Below, piece after piece: positions 37,938-50,300 of a stretch of DNA of 64,000 nt. This DNA is from Marsupella aquatica (Eukaryota; Marchantiophyta), in assembly GCA_973895155.1 (NCBI GenBank), contig OZ316891.1, positions 20,398,001 through 20,462,000 of the forward strand, written 5' to 3'. The position numbers were made by a program, and so were the translations under genes. Numbering within the stretch: position 1 is the stretch's first letter; the number at the start of each line of letters is the position of its first letter. The notes under the pieces were generated by a model. The model saw only the letters and a list, made by a program, of their open reading frames with translations, had not been told where the DNA came from and did no database searches.

Positions 37938-38133
37938 CATATATATCATGGAATATATTTCTACAATGGATCTCAACCCTCCACTCCATGTTTGATGCCC
38001 CCCCTTGATTGGTATATTCCCATATAATTATAGAAAAGAGTGCAGTTTGGTAATTATAGTGGGGAGACTTTCTTCATCACATGGTGTGGAGGGTTGAGAT
38101 CCATTGTAGAAATATAATACATGATATGATATG
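37938..38133. mobile_element. MITE with about 53-bp terminal inverted repeats
   Basis: The left arm (37938-37990) and the reverse complement of the right arm (38133-38080) share the uninterrupted block atttctacaatggatctcaa plus ccctccac, with only a few mismatches toward the ends. The total length of about 195 bp and lack of coding sequence are typical of a miniature inverted-repeat transposable element. Just inside the left arm, tgtttgatgcccccccttgattgg is matched in inverse orientation at about 38191-38222, outside the right arm. This suggests a larger, partly duplicated foldback. Confidence 0.8.
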
Positions 38134-39580
38134 TGAATCAATAAATTTTATATAGAACAAACTGCCAAAGAACTTAAGGCACCCAACCAAGAAAGGCCCA
38201 ATCAAGGGGGGACATCAAACAAGCTCAGAGTACCAGGCAAAAGTCCCCCACAACAACAGCAAGGAACAAAAAATCTAAAAGCTTACTTAGCCCGTTACAT
38301 AGTGGCAAACTGAAGACTGAGCCTAGTAAAGCTCCGGGTTGAAGTGCATTGGAGGGTAGAGCAAGGGAATCTGACTAGAGGCCCTGATTAAAACCAACAG
38401 CCTCCCCCAAATTTTAGATACAAATAGAAACCCATGCCAAAGAATGATACTTATATGATGTGTTAATCAATTTTAGACAACACTCACATAGAAACCCCAT
38501 GACCTTGGTGAGAGATTGAAATCCAGTGTACAAGGAAGGGACAATGTAGGGTAACCCATCCCCAAGATGGGGAAATGAGATGTGATCCTCAAGGGCTGTG
38601 AGTTACCTTGAGTAAGCCCCTATTGAAATTCTGAAGCATTCAACTCAAGTTTACAGTGCAAATCTGTTATCTGGCGCAGCTTGTCACTTGCCCCTTACTT
38701 GTATTCTCATTCAAATTTGGGAATCCCCAGGCCAGGCTGGCACATGAGTTCCATGGTTCACCTGCAGAAAAATGCCTCATACGATCTCTAGAAATATAAA
38801 CAAAAAATACACGAGGGGTTCTAGTGTCTACATTAGATGTTGATCAATTTTTGATGATAGTTAAGAACTTGTGCCCATTGAAATATAATTATTTACAAAG
38901 AGCCCAATCTGGCTGTCTTTGTGAATGAAATTCTAAAAGATCTTTCAAGGTGTAAGAGCCCTTGAATGCCTGTACTTTGTATAGAAAATGTCATGGTGAG
39001 GCAACTTAGAAGTGCAATGAAGCCAAAGTGTTGTGAAGACATTTTAGGTGTCATCGACACAAGTATATGTGTCTTTAAGGCACAGAAGTCATTAAGGCAA
39101 GGAAGTCATTGAGAAAAAAAGGCTCGTGTAGGCAAGGAGATATATGTTGTCGAGTATGTGTGTTCACAATGTTGATGCTAGGGTTTCTGCAAAACTATGA
39201 GTTTGGGTAGGATTGCATGTTATAATGGTTGATACAAACATATCATGTTGCAACCAGTCACATATATCTTTAAAATTTGTTAGTAGGGTACCTAAGGGCT
39301 CTCAATTGTGCTCTGAAATTCAAGTTGTACCTTGGTGTTTGCTACGGTCATCTTGCAAGAACCTTTGGGCAATGTGGAGGGTCGTCTTGCAACCAGATAG
39401 AAAAAGAATTCACAAGCCAGGGCACTATTCCATGATGTCTTGCACCACTAGACTTTGATAGTTGGAGGAAGTATCTTAAACCTGAGAGCATCCCCACCCA
39501 TTGATCTTGCCTTTCACTACTCAATATTTGGGTGAATGGTGATGAGTTTGCTGACGAGTTGAGTCGAGAGCAACAACTCG
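38134..39580. other. Repeat-like intergenic DNA, no supported gene
   Basis: No family motif was seen. The interval begins with the outer inverse match to the MITE interior and runs into interspersed repeat R copy 2. Confidence 0.4.
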
Positions 39581-39584
39581 GGGG

Positions 39585-39722
39585 TACTGCATGGGTCTCA
39601 TTATATGGAGACCCTCTCCGGGACCCCCTCATCACCCTAAACCCTTAGTTAGAATCAATAAAATAACCCTTACTATTCTTCATCCCACGTGATGTGCCAA
39701 TTCTAAGGTAGTGAAACCCCCA
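39585..39722 (+). repeat. Interspersed repeat family R, copy 2 (internally deleted)
   Basis: It retains both edges of the family: gggtctcattatatgga / gggaccccct on the left, and aatcaataaaataaccct, cacgtgatgtgcc and agtgaaaccccc on the right. About 160 bp in the middle are missing relative to copies 1 and 3. Confidence 0.7.
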
Positions 39723-39844
39723 GCTAGCAGCACTCAGACATAATCTTTCTTGTGAAAGGCAGTGGTGGAGATTTCATAATTGAAGTTGAGTTGTGTGCTC
39801 ATTCATACCCATCATAAACCCTTGAAAGCAACATTGGGAGACTG

Positions 39845-40111
39845 AGTGTGACCTCAAAAAGCTGGACTCTCAAATTGCCAAGCTCCAACAGAAAGCTATT
39901 GGCATTTGTCACTTTCAACCTCAAGCAAACATTGCTGAGGTTCCCCACGATTACTATGATGGCCCAGATGAGGAGACTGATGCTTACAATGAGGGTGAGG
40001 TCTTTGGAGCTTAATTCTCTAAGCTTGACACCACTAGACACAGTCTTGACAAATGGATCTTAGATTCAGGGGCTAATATTGTCCCAACAACTCACAACAC
40101 AACTTTAACTA
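39845..40111 (+). pseudogene. Ty1/copia fragment around the aspartic protease site
   Basis: In one frame the plus strand reads KLDTTRHSLDKWILDSGANIV, where W-x-x-D-S-G-A is the active-site signature of copia-type retrotransposon proteases. Upstream (from 39845) the frame looks like the end of a gag protein. Stops interrupt both sides, and no integrase or reverse transcriptase was found nearby. It is a decayed fragment. Confidence 0.6.
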
Positions 40112-40929
40112 TGAAAGTTGAGAGTCCGCTTTTTGAGGTCACGTACACTCCATCTCCCAATGACAAGATTTACCATAGTAGTTGCAACTGCCAATCCGGC
40201 ATCAACCAGTTGGGCGAGCAGTTGGGTAGGATCTGGGAGGAGGAGGATGAAAGCTAGGATTCCAAGGAGAGTGCTTAGAACAAGAAAAATACTCATTGCA
40301 AGGATGGAGGCACCCACGACCATGAGCAAATGAGTGAGTGACAGCCATGGCTTCATTGGTGACCTCAGTCTGCTTACCTTTCCTCAAGTCATCAACTTGG
40401 AGTCGCTCTATGAGGTTGATGTAGGTTGGCTTGAATTGGGGGACCAAGAGAGGTCAGCACCGGGGGTCAACATTGAAGATAGAGACCAAGGGACCCCCTC
40501 AAGGGACCCCAACTGAGTGGGAGTCCTTGAAGAACAATGTGAATGAGACAAGTTTTGTCAACTTTGGCATGATGTTGCGAGTTTCCCAACAAGTTTGTTG
40601 ATCTTGTTATCGTGCACATACACATTGTTATGCAACATACATTGTTTGTCACACATATCCAAACATAGTCACAATCCTACAACATAAACATAAGAGAATG
40701 GAGTACAAATGGAACCATGTCCACACGTGTCCAAACCCACAATAATCTTCAGTAGTGCAAATCAAATAAAGATCGGTGCCAATCCAATAATGATCCCGTC
40801 TGATGCAATCACACATGTATGTTAAGCCTAACGCACCTTGTGCTTTAAGAAATCCACGTTACATGCACACAACTTGGTCAGCCACATCATAACCACCAGA
40901 GCTTGTCGGGGAGCTTGTGCTCAAAGGCT

Positions 40930-41232
40930 CAACCTCCGGGGTTTCACTTTCATAGAATCGGCACATCACGTGCGACGAAGAAGAGGGTAATTTTATTGGT
41001 TTTAAGGGAAGATTTCAAAATTTTTGTGGAAGAACTTTTGGGTCCTTAATTTAAATCCAATTTGGAGTCTTGTAAGAACATTAAGGTCCTTTTAATCAAA
41101 ATTTTGGAATATTCCAAGAATATTCCAACTTTATAGGGTTTAATTAAAAAAAATTCTTACATTTTAGGGGAGTGCAAGGCTTAAAAATGTCACAAGTGAT
41201 TGGGGGCCTCTATGTAGTAAGACCCCCGAGGG
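40930..41232 (-). repeat. Interspersed repeat family R, copy 3 (reverse orientation)
   Basis: The reverse complement matches copy 1 along its length: cgggggtcttactacatagagg, ctcccctaaaatgtaag, attcttggaatattcc, aaccaataaaattaccct, cgtcgcacgtgatgtgcc, agtgaaacccc. With copy 2 it brackets the copia fragment in inverted orientation. Confidence 0.75.
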
Positions 41233-41751
41233 CTCAACATTGAAAGATGAGGCCTTTGAGCCAACAAAAAGGGATAACTATCCCAAACACAAACTAAACA
41301 TTAAATGCTCATATAGGACACTTACAAAACCTCTATACCTAGATAGTACAATATACTATGCTACCACTCTAAATGGTGTGATATTGTTGATGTAGATCTC
41401 CATCGAGTCACCTTTGGGGTCGCCTTCAATCATGCGTGTGGTTTGTAGCTTCTGCATATGAAGCAGTTGACGTTGCATTAGATCTCCACCAAAATGTTGT
41501 TGGAAGTGCTCTCAACATTTGGCTGGATTGTCAAAGCTGTGCATGCTGGGTAAGAACTTGAGTTTGACGATGGAGGTGAGGACAACAATGGCCTTGTCCT
41601 TATTCTTTTGTCTCTATTGGTTAGTCAAATGTGCACCATCATCTATAGTGTTGCCATTTGGGTTAGGTTTGACACCAAATTAAAATTGAGTTCGTGAAAC
41701 AAGTCGTCCCACTTGAGGACTTTTGCTCAACTGACAGTGGTCGATGACAAA

Positions 41752-41900
41752 GTTGAGTGAAAGTTCCTCTACCTTTGCTTATTATTATTTCTTGTTGAAA
41801 TGGAGTTCTTCAAGAGCTTTTCCTAAATTGACAAGTTAGATGGCTCTAACAATCATTTGTCATGGACCATTGTAGTCAGGTAGAGGAACTTTCACTCAAC
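41752..41900. repeat. Foldback with perfect 23-bp arms around a copia gag fragment
   Basis: The 23-bp arm starting GTTGAGTGAAAGTTCC at 41752-41774 is repeated exactly as reverse complement at 41878-41900. Between them the plus strand reads DKLDGSNNHLSWTIVV, the conserved N-terminal gag motif of copia elements, preceded by a stop. The arms themselves are not recognised. Confidence 0.7.
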
Positions 41901-42072
41901 TGACACCGGAATAGAATGATTCTATTCTAGATGCATCACAGATACTTTCACTTGAGCAGTGAATCTAGTCTAGGTTTGATCTGAGAAAAAATGTGAGATG
42001 TCAGGGACCTTTCTACCTGAGCACATGCATAAGAATTTAGACTACATGTAGTACTATTCATCAAAGCCTAAC

Positions 42073-42084
42073 TCTGATACCATG
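42073..42084 (-). other. Copia-type primer-binding site next to an LTR end
   Basis: On the minus strand TGGTATCAGAG, the primer-binding sequence complementary to initiator methionine tRNA in many copia elements, directly follows ...ACCAACA. This implies an LTR lying above 42084 and internal sequence below it, in minus orientation. The far end of the LTR was not located. Confidence 0.5.
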
Positions 42085-43010
42085 TTGGTAACAACTATAT
42101 CTGTTGCTACATGGGACAAGACTAAGTGGGCACTATAAGTAGTGAACAGGAGAGAACCTAGGGAACGTACGTTGTGGATCAATAGTAGAGAGATACAAAC
42201 ATATTTAAAATCAACAGCAAGATAGTGGCGCAACTAAAGTAAGAGGGAGACGCCAAATGTAGAGCTGGTTGAGATAGCCTCCTTACGAGTGACTAATTAA
42301 TAGAGGGAGACTCTATTTCCATAGATGTGTGGAGAAAAAAAGTGATATTACATTCTTATTGAGGACCCTACTAAATTATGGCAATGGTTTCTCCCCTCAA
42401 TCTCTGCAAAGTGGTCACTGTCTATATATGATACACTAGCTCTCGGGGTGGAAATGTTCTAAGAACTTGCGTTGTTACACTACATGGTAAGCACTCAAAT
42501 GAATATATGTTGTCTTTAATTGGTCTCAATATATTACTAGATCAACTTAACTATCTACATTGTGCTCTCAATTAATACACTAACTCGGTCCTTGCAAGTT
42601 GTACAACTCTCAATATACTTAGTAGCTATATACACTTCACTCTCAATATAGTACCTTGCCACACCTCACTCTTAATACTAAGTTTTTACACTTTCCTTTC
42701 AATAGTGGCTCTCTACACTCTACTCTCAAAAGCAATAGTTTACACTTAACTTTCAATATGTACTCTAGCCTAACATGCTTTGCTCTCAATTGTAACTCTT
42801 TATACTTTAATGTAACTGGTGTAACTCGATCTTTGTTGTTTACTCTTAGCTAGCCCAATTGCCTACGCTTCAGCACATTATAGTTGGAATGCCTCACCAG
42901 CCCCAAGAGTGACTCACCAACTTCCCTCTTGTTGTCATGAGCCCCAAAGTCATATCGAGAGTCATATATATAGGGCTTCGATCATTCTACTAATTAATCT
43001 AACTTTACTA
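42085..43010. other. Probable LTR-derived sequence with repeated CTCTCAAT motif
   Basis: Between about 42500 and 42850 words such as (a/t)ctctcaata(t) and tacac(t)t(t)(a/c)a(c/t)t recur every 40-60 bp. The same words build the minisatellite at 45.4 kb, so the two regions probably share an ancestor. Confidence 0.4.
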
Positions 43011-43030
43011 TTTGCAATGCGAACCTACTG

Positions 43031-43070
43031 GTCCACGGTCTAGAGTGAAGCCTCTAGACTGTGACTCTAG
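43031..43070. repeat. Second copy of a palindromic 40-bp motif
   Basis: ggtctagagtgaagcctcta followed by gac(t)gt(g)actcta matches 24610-24647 inside the TIR element at 24.3 kb. The core is an inverted repeat, GTCTAGAG-tgaag-CCTCTAGAC. It may mark a fragment of the same transposon family. Confidence 0.7.
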
Positions 43071-45350
43071 GGGCAAAATTGAAGTTGGGCTGTGGATGGA
43101 AAATGGGCTTTGGGGGCAGAGTGAGTCTTTGAACGAGAATAGGTGAGTAGGCAATGGGTTTGAATGTCATCAACTCAATTGAAAGTGAATAGGCAACTGG
43201 TTTCAATGACATCACCTCTGTTTCCTTCCAAAGAAAAAGCAATGAGATGTATGTACTATCTTCCCCCCTACACAGCCCCATAGCGTTATGTCCTAAGATG
43301 ATATTTTTTGGTTCCCATGACACAAAAGACATTTGAACTTGAACGACAAAGTCTCTTTAATCCACAACTACTAGTATAAAAGCTAGGGGTCACCATGCAG
43401 CACGGCTCCCGTCCGTACTTAGTTACTGTCCCAATTACTGTCCCGATTACTGTCCGGATCTGCCTGCTTGCACCTCCCTGTCCGCACCGTCCTCCACCCT
43501 GCCTGCGCAAGATCTGGGCCCCACCATCCTGTACGCTGCCTACGTCCTTGCGTCTCCTTTGCTTTGTCCCTGCCCAAAGATTTTGACATGCATGTGAAGA
43601 AAATTGACAATAGTGTCGATACCTCTGCCCATTGTTTTGCATAGTTTATCACTGCACGATGGTGAGTATGTGGTTTGGGATCGATGATGAATGTAAACAA
43701 GATTTGTGCTGGACAGGATTGCAAGAAGCGCAACAATAAAACACCATTTTTGGGAAGCTCTTGGCCTTAGTCCCCTCATTTTCTTGGAGAGTTTTCTTGC
43801 GGATGTGGCTTGGGGGGTTGATTATCAAAAATCTTAGGAACCACGTGCAATCCAAAATAAATATTTTTGATAGAAATTAGCTAAATTTTTAAAAAGTGTA
43901 GGAAGCAAAGGAAGGTATTATAAACTCATATATGTAGAATATTCTCTACATATATGTAGAAATATATATCTTTTATAAAGTAAAATAGATAATTAATATT
44001 GAAAATAAAGAATATTTTGGAATATTCCTATTATAAAATATGTGTGTTTATATTAGGCTAGGATCGCATGTGGTACCCCAAAATATACACTAAGTTAACC
44101 CCCCGAGGGATGTGGGTGTTTGAGAGTGGGTGGGCCCTGGAGGTGAATCCAACTTGATGTTGCTGCTACTGCGGAGGTGGCGCACTTGAAACTCACTTGT
44201 CTAGCTGCAGGCTGTCGTCCCTCTTCAAGAAGCTGCCAAGGTGAAAGGGCAGGGATTGTTGCTGCTAGAGTTATGTTTTATTGTTGTTATCTTTATTGGA
44301 GTTATTCATTTGAAGGTGTGGAAGTCTCGCTCCCCCATGGCTTCTATAGGCTGAGTAAAATGTTATTATACAACAAGTTTATATAGGTTGATAGGTTCAT
44401 CATGTCCGAAACTTCAGGCCTTGGACCCCCTGAGACAGAATCAGCCTCACCTAAAGATTGAGAAGATTCTTCAGGCAAGAAATCTGGAAAGTTACTTGAG
44501 ATCAATTCTTTTGGCATTTATCGAATAATTTGTCATTTCCATGCTCTTGTACCGGCCCCACCAGCTTCTGCACTTTGACAATGTGCACTCACGCCTCTCC
44601 CCTTTGGGTTGCCTAGCTTATGCTCTCAATTATTGAATAGGATAAGCATAGTTGCATCTAGTCATACTCTGTTTGCATATGACCTAAACTCTTCTACATT
44701 GAACACCAAAGGTGCAGAATGACAACACAACAAATATGAAATATATGACAACACTAATACTCAAACACAAAGCCAATATTATAACATATTTGAACATGAC
44801 GCCGAGCAAGCACAAAAAATGAAAACCGAGAATCAAAACTTAATACAACAACCGCAGGCACACTCCTTGAATAGACCGCCCGGTGACACACTATAAATTG
44901 AATTGTGTTTGGGAGAAGACTTGAATAGAATGCCCCATCAATGGTCCACTATTTGAATTGTGAAAACCTATAATCGAAACTTAATACAACAACCCCAGGC
45001 ATACTCCTGAATAGACCTCGTGACACACTGAATTGTGTTTTGGGGAAGACTTGAATAGAATGCCCCATGGTCCACTATTTGCATTGTGTTCGAGGGAAAA
45101 CTGTAGTAGCTAGGTATGGAAGATAGCTTTCTTTCACTCTATAAAATAGATACTAGTGACTACCTCAAGCTTCGATCTCGATAGAATACATAGTAACTCT
45201 TTACTTCTTTGGCTTTTCTTGCCTTGGGCCTTTGCGCTGGTCCTTTTGGTTTTTTGGCCTTTGTTTTCCTTCCTTGATGGGGTTATTTGCTTGAGGGGTT
45301 TTGTCTCCAAGTTGGGCCTGGGCCCTCTTTGTTTTTTGGCAGTTTAAAAT
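43071..45350. other. AT-rich, repeat-derived intergenic DNA
   Basis: Includes three tactgtccc-type 15-bp repeats at about 43430-43465, a fragment of repeat family R near 44417, and a duplicated aacttaatacaacaacc...aatagaatgccccat block at about 44840-45070. No gene was seen. Confidence 0.45.
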
Positions 45351-45355
45351 ATATA

Positions 45356-45935
45356 CTTTGCTCTCAATGTAGTGACTCCTTACACTTTACTAGACTCTGA
45401 GTCACTGTTTACATGTATACATGTCTACTCTCTATGTGTTATTTGACGCATACTTTGCTCTCAATAGAGTGACTCTTTACCCTTTACTGTCACTGAGTCG
45501 CTGTGTACATGTATGCATGTCTACTCTTCATGTATTATTCGAGGCATACTTTGCTCTCAGTATAGTGGATCTTTACACTTTAATGTCACTGAGTCACTGT
45601 TTACATGTATACATGTCTCCTCTCTATCTATTATTCGACGCATACTTTGCTCCTCAATATAGTGACTCCTTACACTTTACTGTCACTGAATTGCTGTTTA
45701 CATGTATACATGTCTACTCTCTATGTATTATTGGACACATACTTTGCTCTCAATATAGTGACTCTTTACACTTTAAGGTCACTGAGTCACTGTTTACATG
45801 TATACATGTCTACTCTCTATGTATTATTCGACGCATACTTTGCTCTCAATATAGTGACCCTTTACACTTTACTGTCATTGAGTCGCTGTTTACATGTATA
45901 CATGTCTACTCTCTATGTATTATTCGACGCATTGG
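45356..45935. repeat. Minisatellite, six copies of a 96-97 bp unit
   Basis: Units begin ctttgctctcaa at 45356, 45453, 45549, 45645, 45742 and 45838, each with tagtgactctttacacttta, gtcactgagt, ctgtttacatgtatacatgt and ctctatgtattattcgacgc. The 96-bp period is a multiple of three, which keeps long false frames open. Confidence 0.95.
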
Positions 45936-46004
45936 TGTGCACGTCACTACAGTGAAGTAGTCATCTTCGCCATTTTTGAAATCGGGAGAGTTCTCCATGG
46001 AAAT

Positions 46005-46256
46005 GAAATCGAAAGGTTTCTTCGGCATTGTTGAAATCGGGAGAGTTTCTTTCCGACTCGTGAGGAAGATTTGCAATCCAGTTATGTGCGACAGGAGGCC
46101 GACGTGCAAGGAGCTTGCAGAATCGGGAGTGAAATCGAAAGGTTTGTTGGTCATCGTCGATATCTGCAGAGTTTCTTTCTGACTGATTGAGGAAAGTTTC
46201 AACCCAATTGTGTGCGACAGGAGCCCGACGTCGAAGGAGATGCAAGATCGGGACAT
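46005..46256. repeat. 126-bp tandem duplication
   Basis: The unit starting gaaatcgaaaggttt occurs at 46005-46130 and 46131-46256. As 126 is 42 codons, minus-strand frames stay open through both copies; one gives RRAPVAHNWV... and RRPPVAHNWI... repeats. Whether it is coding is undecided. Confidence 0.85.
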
Positions 46257-47334
46257 TAGTGTGAAGGGCAGCAGAAAGATCCAACCGCAAACGCTGCTGC
46301 TTCGCGTTCATCAGCGGCCCAGTTCAGTTCTTTGAGGCCGCTAATTGTCAACCTCGACTGCATTTCGTCTCGGTCGGAGAAGACGTCGAGAAGACCGAAG
46401 ATGGTGCTGGTGATCATTTTGTAACTCCAGAGCGGGCAAGCAGCGGAGATCCGTCGTGGTGCTGCTGCTGGCTCTCGGGAACAGAGCACGATTGAGATGA
46501 AGGCGGGATGGCCTCATGATGATTGCTGTCGAGCATTGGTACCGTCCGAGCTCCTACAATGCGTGCCTGGGATGCCTCCCTGCGCTGGTGGCCTTTGATA
46601 TGGTTGAGAGGTGACGACAACGGCAGCAATGGGCCACGCACAGGACGTTAGCCGAGGTACATTACGTTCTTCAGACCCAGGCGGAAAATTTGGGTGCCTG
46701 CTAGGGCTTTGTTAGGGTTTATATCTGAGCATCATGGTATTCCATTCTCGCTTGGAGAGTGGACTGGATTGGTCTGATTAGAAAGCATGTGATTGGGCTC
46801 TATGGGGTTTTGCAGGGGGGCATGGAAGAGGCACCTTGATCGAGCGCATCAATAATCTGAGGGCTAGCAGCCTGCCGTTTGCTGCTCCGAAGCGAGTGCT
46901 GCAAACCACCGAGGCCTCTTTGGTACGGACATTATAGTCTTTGAAGATCCCAAGTGTGGGACCAATGCAATTGATATTGGTGCACTGTTTGGTTTGGTTT
47001 AGTCAGGGAGGTTACAGCTGCCGAATTTCCCTTTCTTTAGACACCCCATGAATCGTAAACCCAGCACTAATGCAAGAGGAATATTACTTGGCGTACATAG
47101 GCAGTCTTAGTCTTGGGGCATCTAGCAATTATCCATGAATAAGGACATAAGAAAGGGATTTGCATTTGCAATTCTGATGGTTTTCTCCACTTGCTTGAAA
47201 TGTTACAGAACAAGTGCTCCTCTGTTACTCAGTGGAAAATGTCATCTGCCAAATGTTTACCAATGTTATGTTACTTGATTTCGTGAATTGGAAAGTTTAG
47301 AGGAGCATCGCCATCGAATTGCATCCTCTCTGTC

Positions 47335-50300
47335 ATGATGTTTGTTCGAAATACCATGCAGGTGCGGGATGTGCTCCAAGTGCTTCAAGGATTTCCCACC
47401 AGTGTCCTCCCATGGAATCCCGATGGCCAGTGCTTCTATGTCCGGAACGGTATCCATGTTCTACACTTGTCACAATCGAGCCTCTACAATATTCTCCAAG
47501 TGTTTACACGAGCTGGAAGCAGTTTGCGTCGAGTGGACTCGTTTGTTCAGCGTGTCCTGAAAGGTACCACCGACAGTTGGCTGAAGCCCATCTCGAAGGC
47601 ACGGCCAACTTTGGAGGCCTTCGTGAATGTTGTGCGCATGCGACTCGCGGTATGTTGACCATTATCTTTCTTTGAATATCGTGGACTCAAACATATGATT
47701 TGAATCGGTTGCAACGCGTTAGAACGGCCGATTCCTTGGAAATGGATAAAATTGTTTTCTGGTGTACCTTTCAAACTCTTACTTCTGTGCATTCACTGAT
47801 TCGTCAGTGTAGTAGCACTTGGTCATCGACAGTGTGAAAGCCTCTTGTTCAAAGATACCCAAGAAATAAGTTACCTTTGGCTTGGTGGAAGTATTGATTG
47901 AAAGGAAATTAGCTTGGGCTGGAGGCAGGTTGCTGTTCTGTTCTGGACTCCTAGAAAACTTTCCTACTCTCTAGAAGGAAGATTTCACAGTTTTTCCTGC
48001 TCGGAACACTTTGCGTCCCATAGGTAGCTGTACACATTGGTGTTATAGATATGTAAGAGTGCTTGCTTTGGAGTGTTCAGTCATTGCGCGTTGCCGCTTT
48101 GGAGAAGGAGCTTGAAGCTGTTGCAGGCAACGCTGGAACCGGCGTGACGCTCCTTAGCCTGTTCGCAAACTTGTCCAGGTTGGGGGCTCATCTCAAGAAA
48201 CCTCATCAATTGTCTTTGATTCCCCAAGCATGCCAATGAATACTTATGCCTTCAACCTTATTAACACTTTTCATACACAGCACCGCCAACGGATGACACT
48301 GGACGCTCCACCTGAATCTCTCCAAAAATGATATGCTCAAATCTCAAAGAAATAGTTTTTCATATTAAAGGAGCTTGCAAAGAGTGTCTTCTAGTGTGGT
48401 TTGCTGTATTATTCAGAGTGAGATATATAGTTTGCACGTAACAAATTGTGGCAAATTCTCCTCTCAATTATGTTTTCACTCCAACCAGTATGAGACCTAA
48501 AGAAGGACTATATTTCTGTTCGTCCATTCTGCAAATGCATATGGAAAGTTCAGCGTCAAATGGTGTAACAACCGGCGTTACTTGTTGCCAATTCAAATGT
48601 CGGTTTTGTAGAGTAAGTTTCGCGAGATTTTGCGTGATTCATCGTGCAGGTGTGCGAGAAGGTCTCGCACAATGCTCACAATAATTTGTTTGCCAATTGT
48701 ATGTAGGACAGGGTCTTTGCTGGAGCAGAATTTTTAGAGCATGTTGTGAATGTGGCAGTTCCTGAGCCCGACAGGCTTTACGAGAATGACATCAGTGCTG
48801 GCCAGCTTGCTACACATATTTTATCGACACTTTATGAGGAACTCGATTCTTTCTGCCTGATTCAGGATGGTCAGGTCCGTGCCATTTTCTGACTGACGGA
48901 GGTTTTGTAAAGTGCTGTTTGTCCACTTGTTCTTCACTAGCATCGCGAAAGGACCGTCACCTGATCTGTTGCCTTCTAGTACCTTTGCTATTTCCGTCTT
49001 AATAATACTCAACGGCAGACATGAAAGCTTTGGAAGGCTATTCAAGCAGTGATTTTTGATCGGCAGGAAGACGCATATGGGACACTTTTATTGCTCTTTG
49101 TGGGCTGTTTATGGCCGATGATAACATCACTCGATGCCTGGCTAAGGGAAGGTATCCTTTCTGATCCTGCTGGAGAGGTAATTTGCCCGTTTTTCCTTTC
49201 CAGTGCCTGATCGTCCGTCATTTCTACAGTTATGTCTGTCTTGCAGCTAGTCTCGGGATATTTGTTCACATGAGCTCGGTCGTTGAAGACTTTAATGCGC
49301 ACGTAATTGAGCATGAATTGCATTGGAGCATCCAGAAAGTGGTTGTCTCCTACTTACAAGTCAATTCTTCTCTAGTTTGTAGTTTTGGAAGGACCACTTC
49401 TAACGTCGATATTTTTCAAATTGGCAGCTGTTCTTTTTTGAAGACAAATCAGTTCCAATAGAAAATTCTGCATTTTGGGAAAGTGGGTTCCATTTCCGTG
49501 ACGCTGATGCTTTTACTGAGGAAGATTCAAAGCTCGAGTTACTATATCAGGGACAAGGCAGTTCTCAGAGCAGTCCCAAAAGTGGTGCTAGTGAAAATTC
49601 TCGGCGATTTTCAATAGACTCCAATGCAAGAGTGAGCACAGGTGTTCCACAGAGCTTGGTGTGTCCCAACTTTTTGCAACCCCTTGCCAAGGCCATTTTG
49701 TCAGCTGGAAAATCATTGCAGCTATTACAGCATGTGAGGAGGAAAAATACTGAGGGAGACCGAGAGAGTTCACAGGCTGCTGCACATGTCACCTCCAAAG
49801 TGCCTTCTCCTTTTCTTCCTGTCGGTTTAACTTCTTTGATGCAGTTTTCAGGGAGGAAAGGATCTTCAGATCTTGAAAGCATTGAGAGTGGCTCCTCTGG
49901 AGCAAGTCAGGTTTCCAACAGCATGGATCAGGAGGAAGTATCTTTATTTGAGCAGTTCTGTGCTTCATTACGGACTCTTATTGGGGAAGCTTCAGTGACG
50001 CAGTCTTCTGAGGGCACTGTCAGTGTCGACCCCAGCTATTTGTATACAAGTTATGAGAAGGGATTGCCCACAAAAGAAAAGCTATTAGATGCCCTATTTT
50101 TAAGGCAACGATCAGCTTCGGGAGGCCCTCTGCAGTACCCAAAGGCAGAATCGCAGGGAAAATGTGATTATACGAAGGGCGTTGGAAGTGACAGTACTAG
50201 TTCTGTCAGTAAACCGGAAACAGACATGACCACGGAACTTTTGAATGAAGAAACTTTTGTGGAAAGTTTCGAACGTCAAGCACCTGCTATAAATGGCGAG

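Noticed and set aside
40105-40447. Overlapping minus-strand frames, one resembling a retroelement gag tail (PQFKPTYINLIERL)
   Set aside because: Suggestive but too short and broken to assign to a family; kept only as part of the copia debris context.
45421-45960. A 179-residue plus-strand frame with 32-residue repeats
   Set aside because: It is produced by the 96-97 bp minisatellite; other frames are equally open and the repeat slips frame midway.
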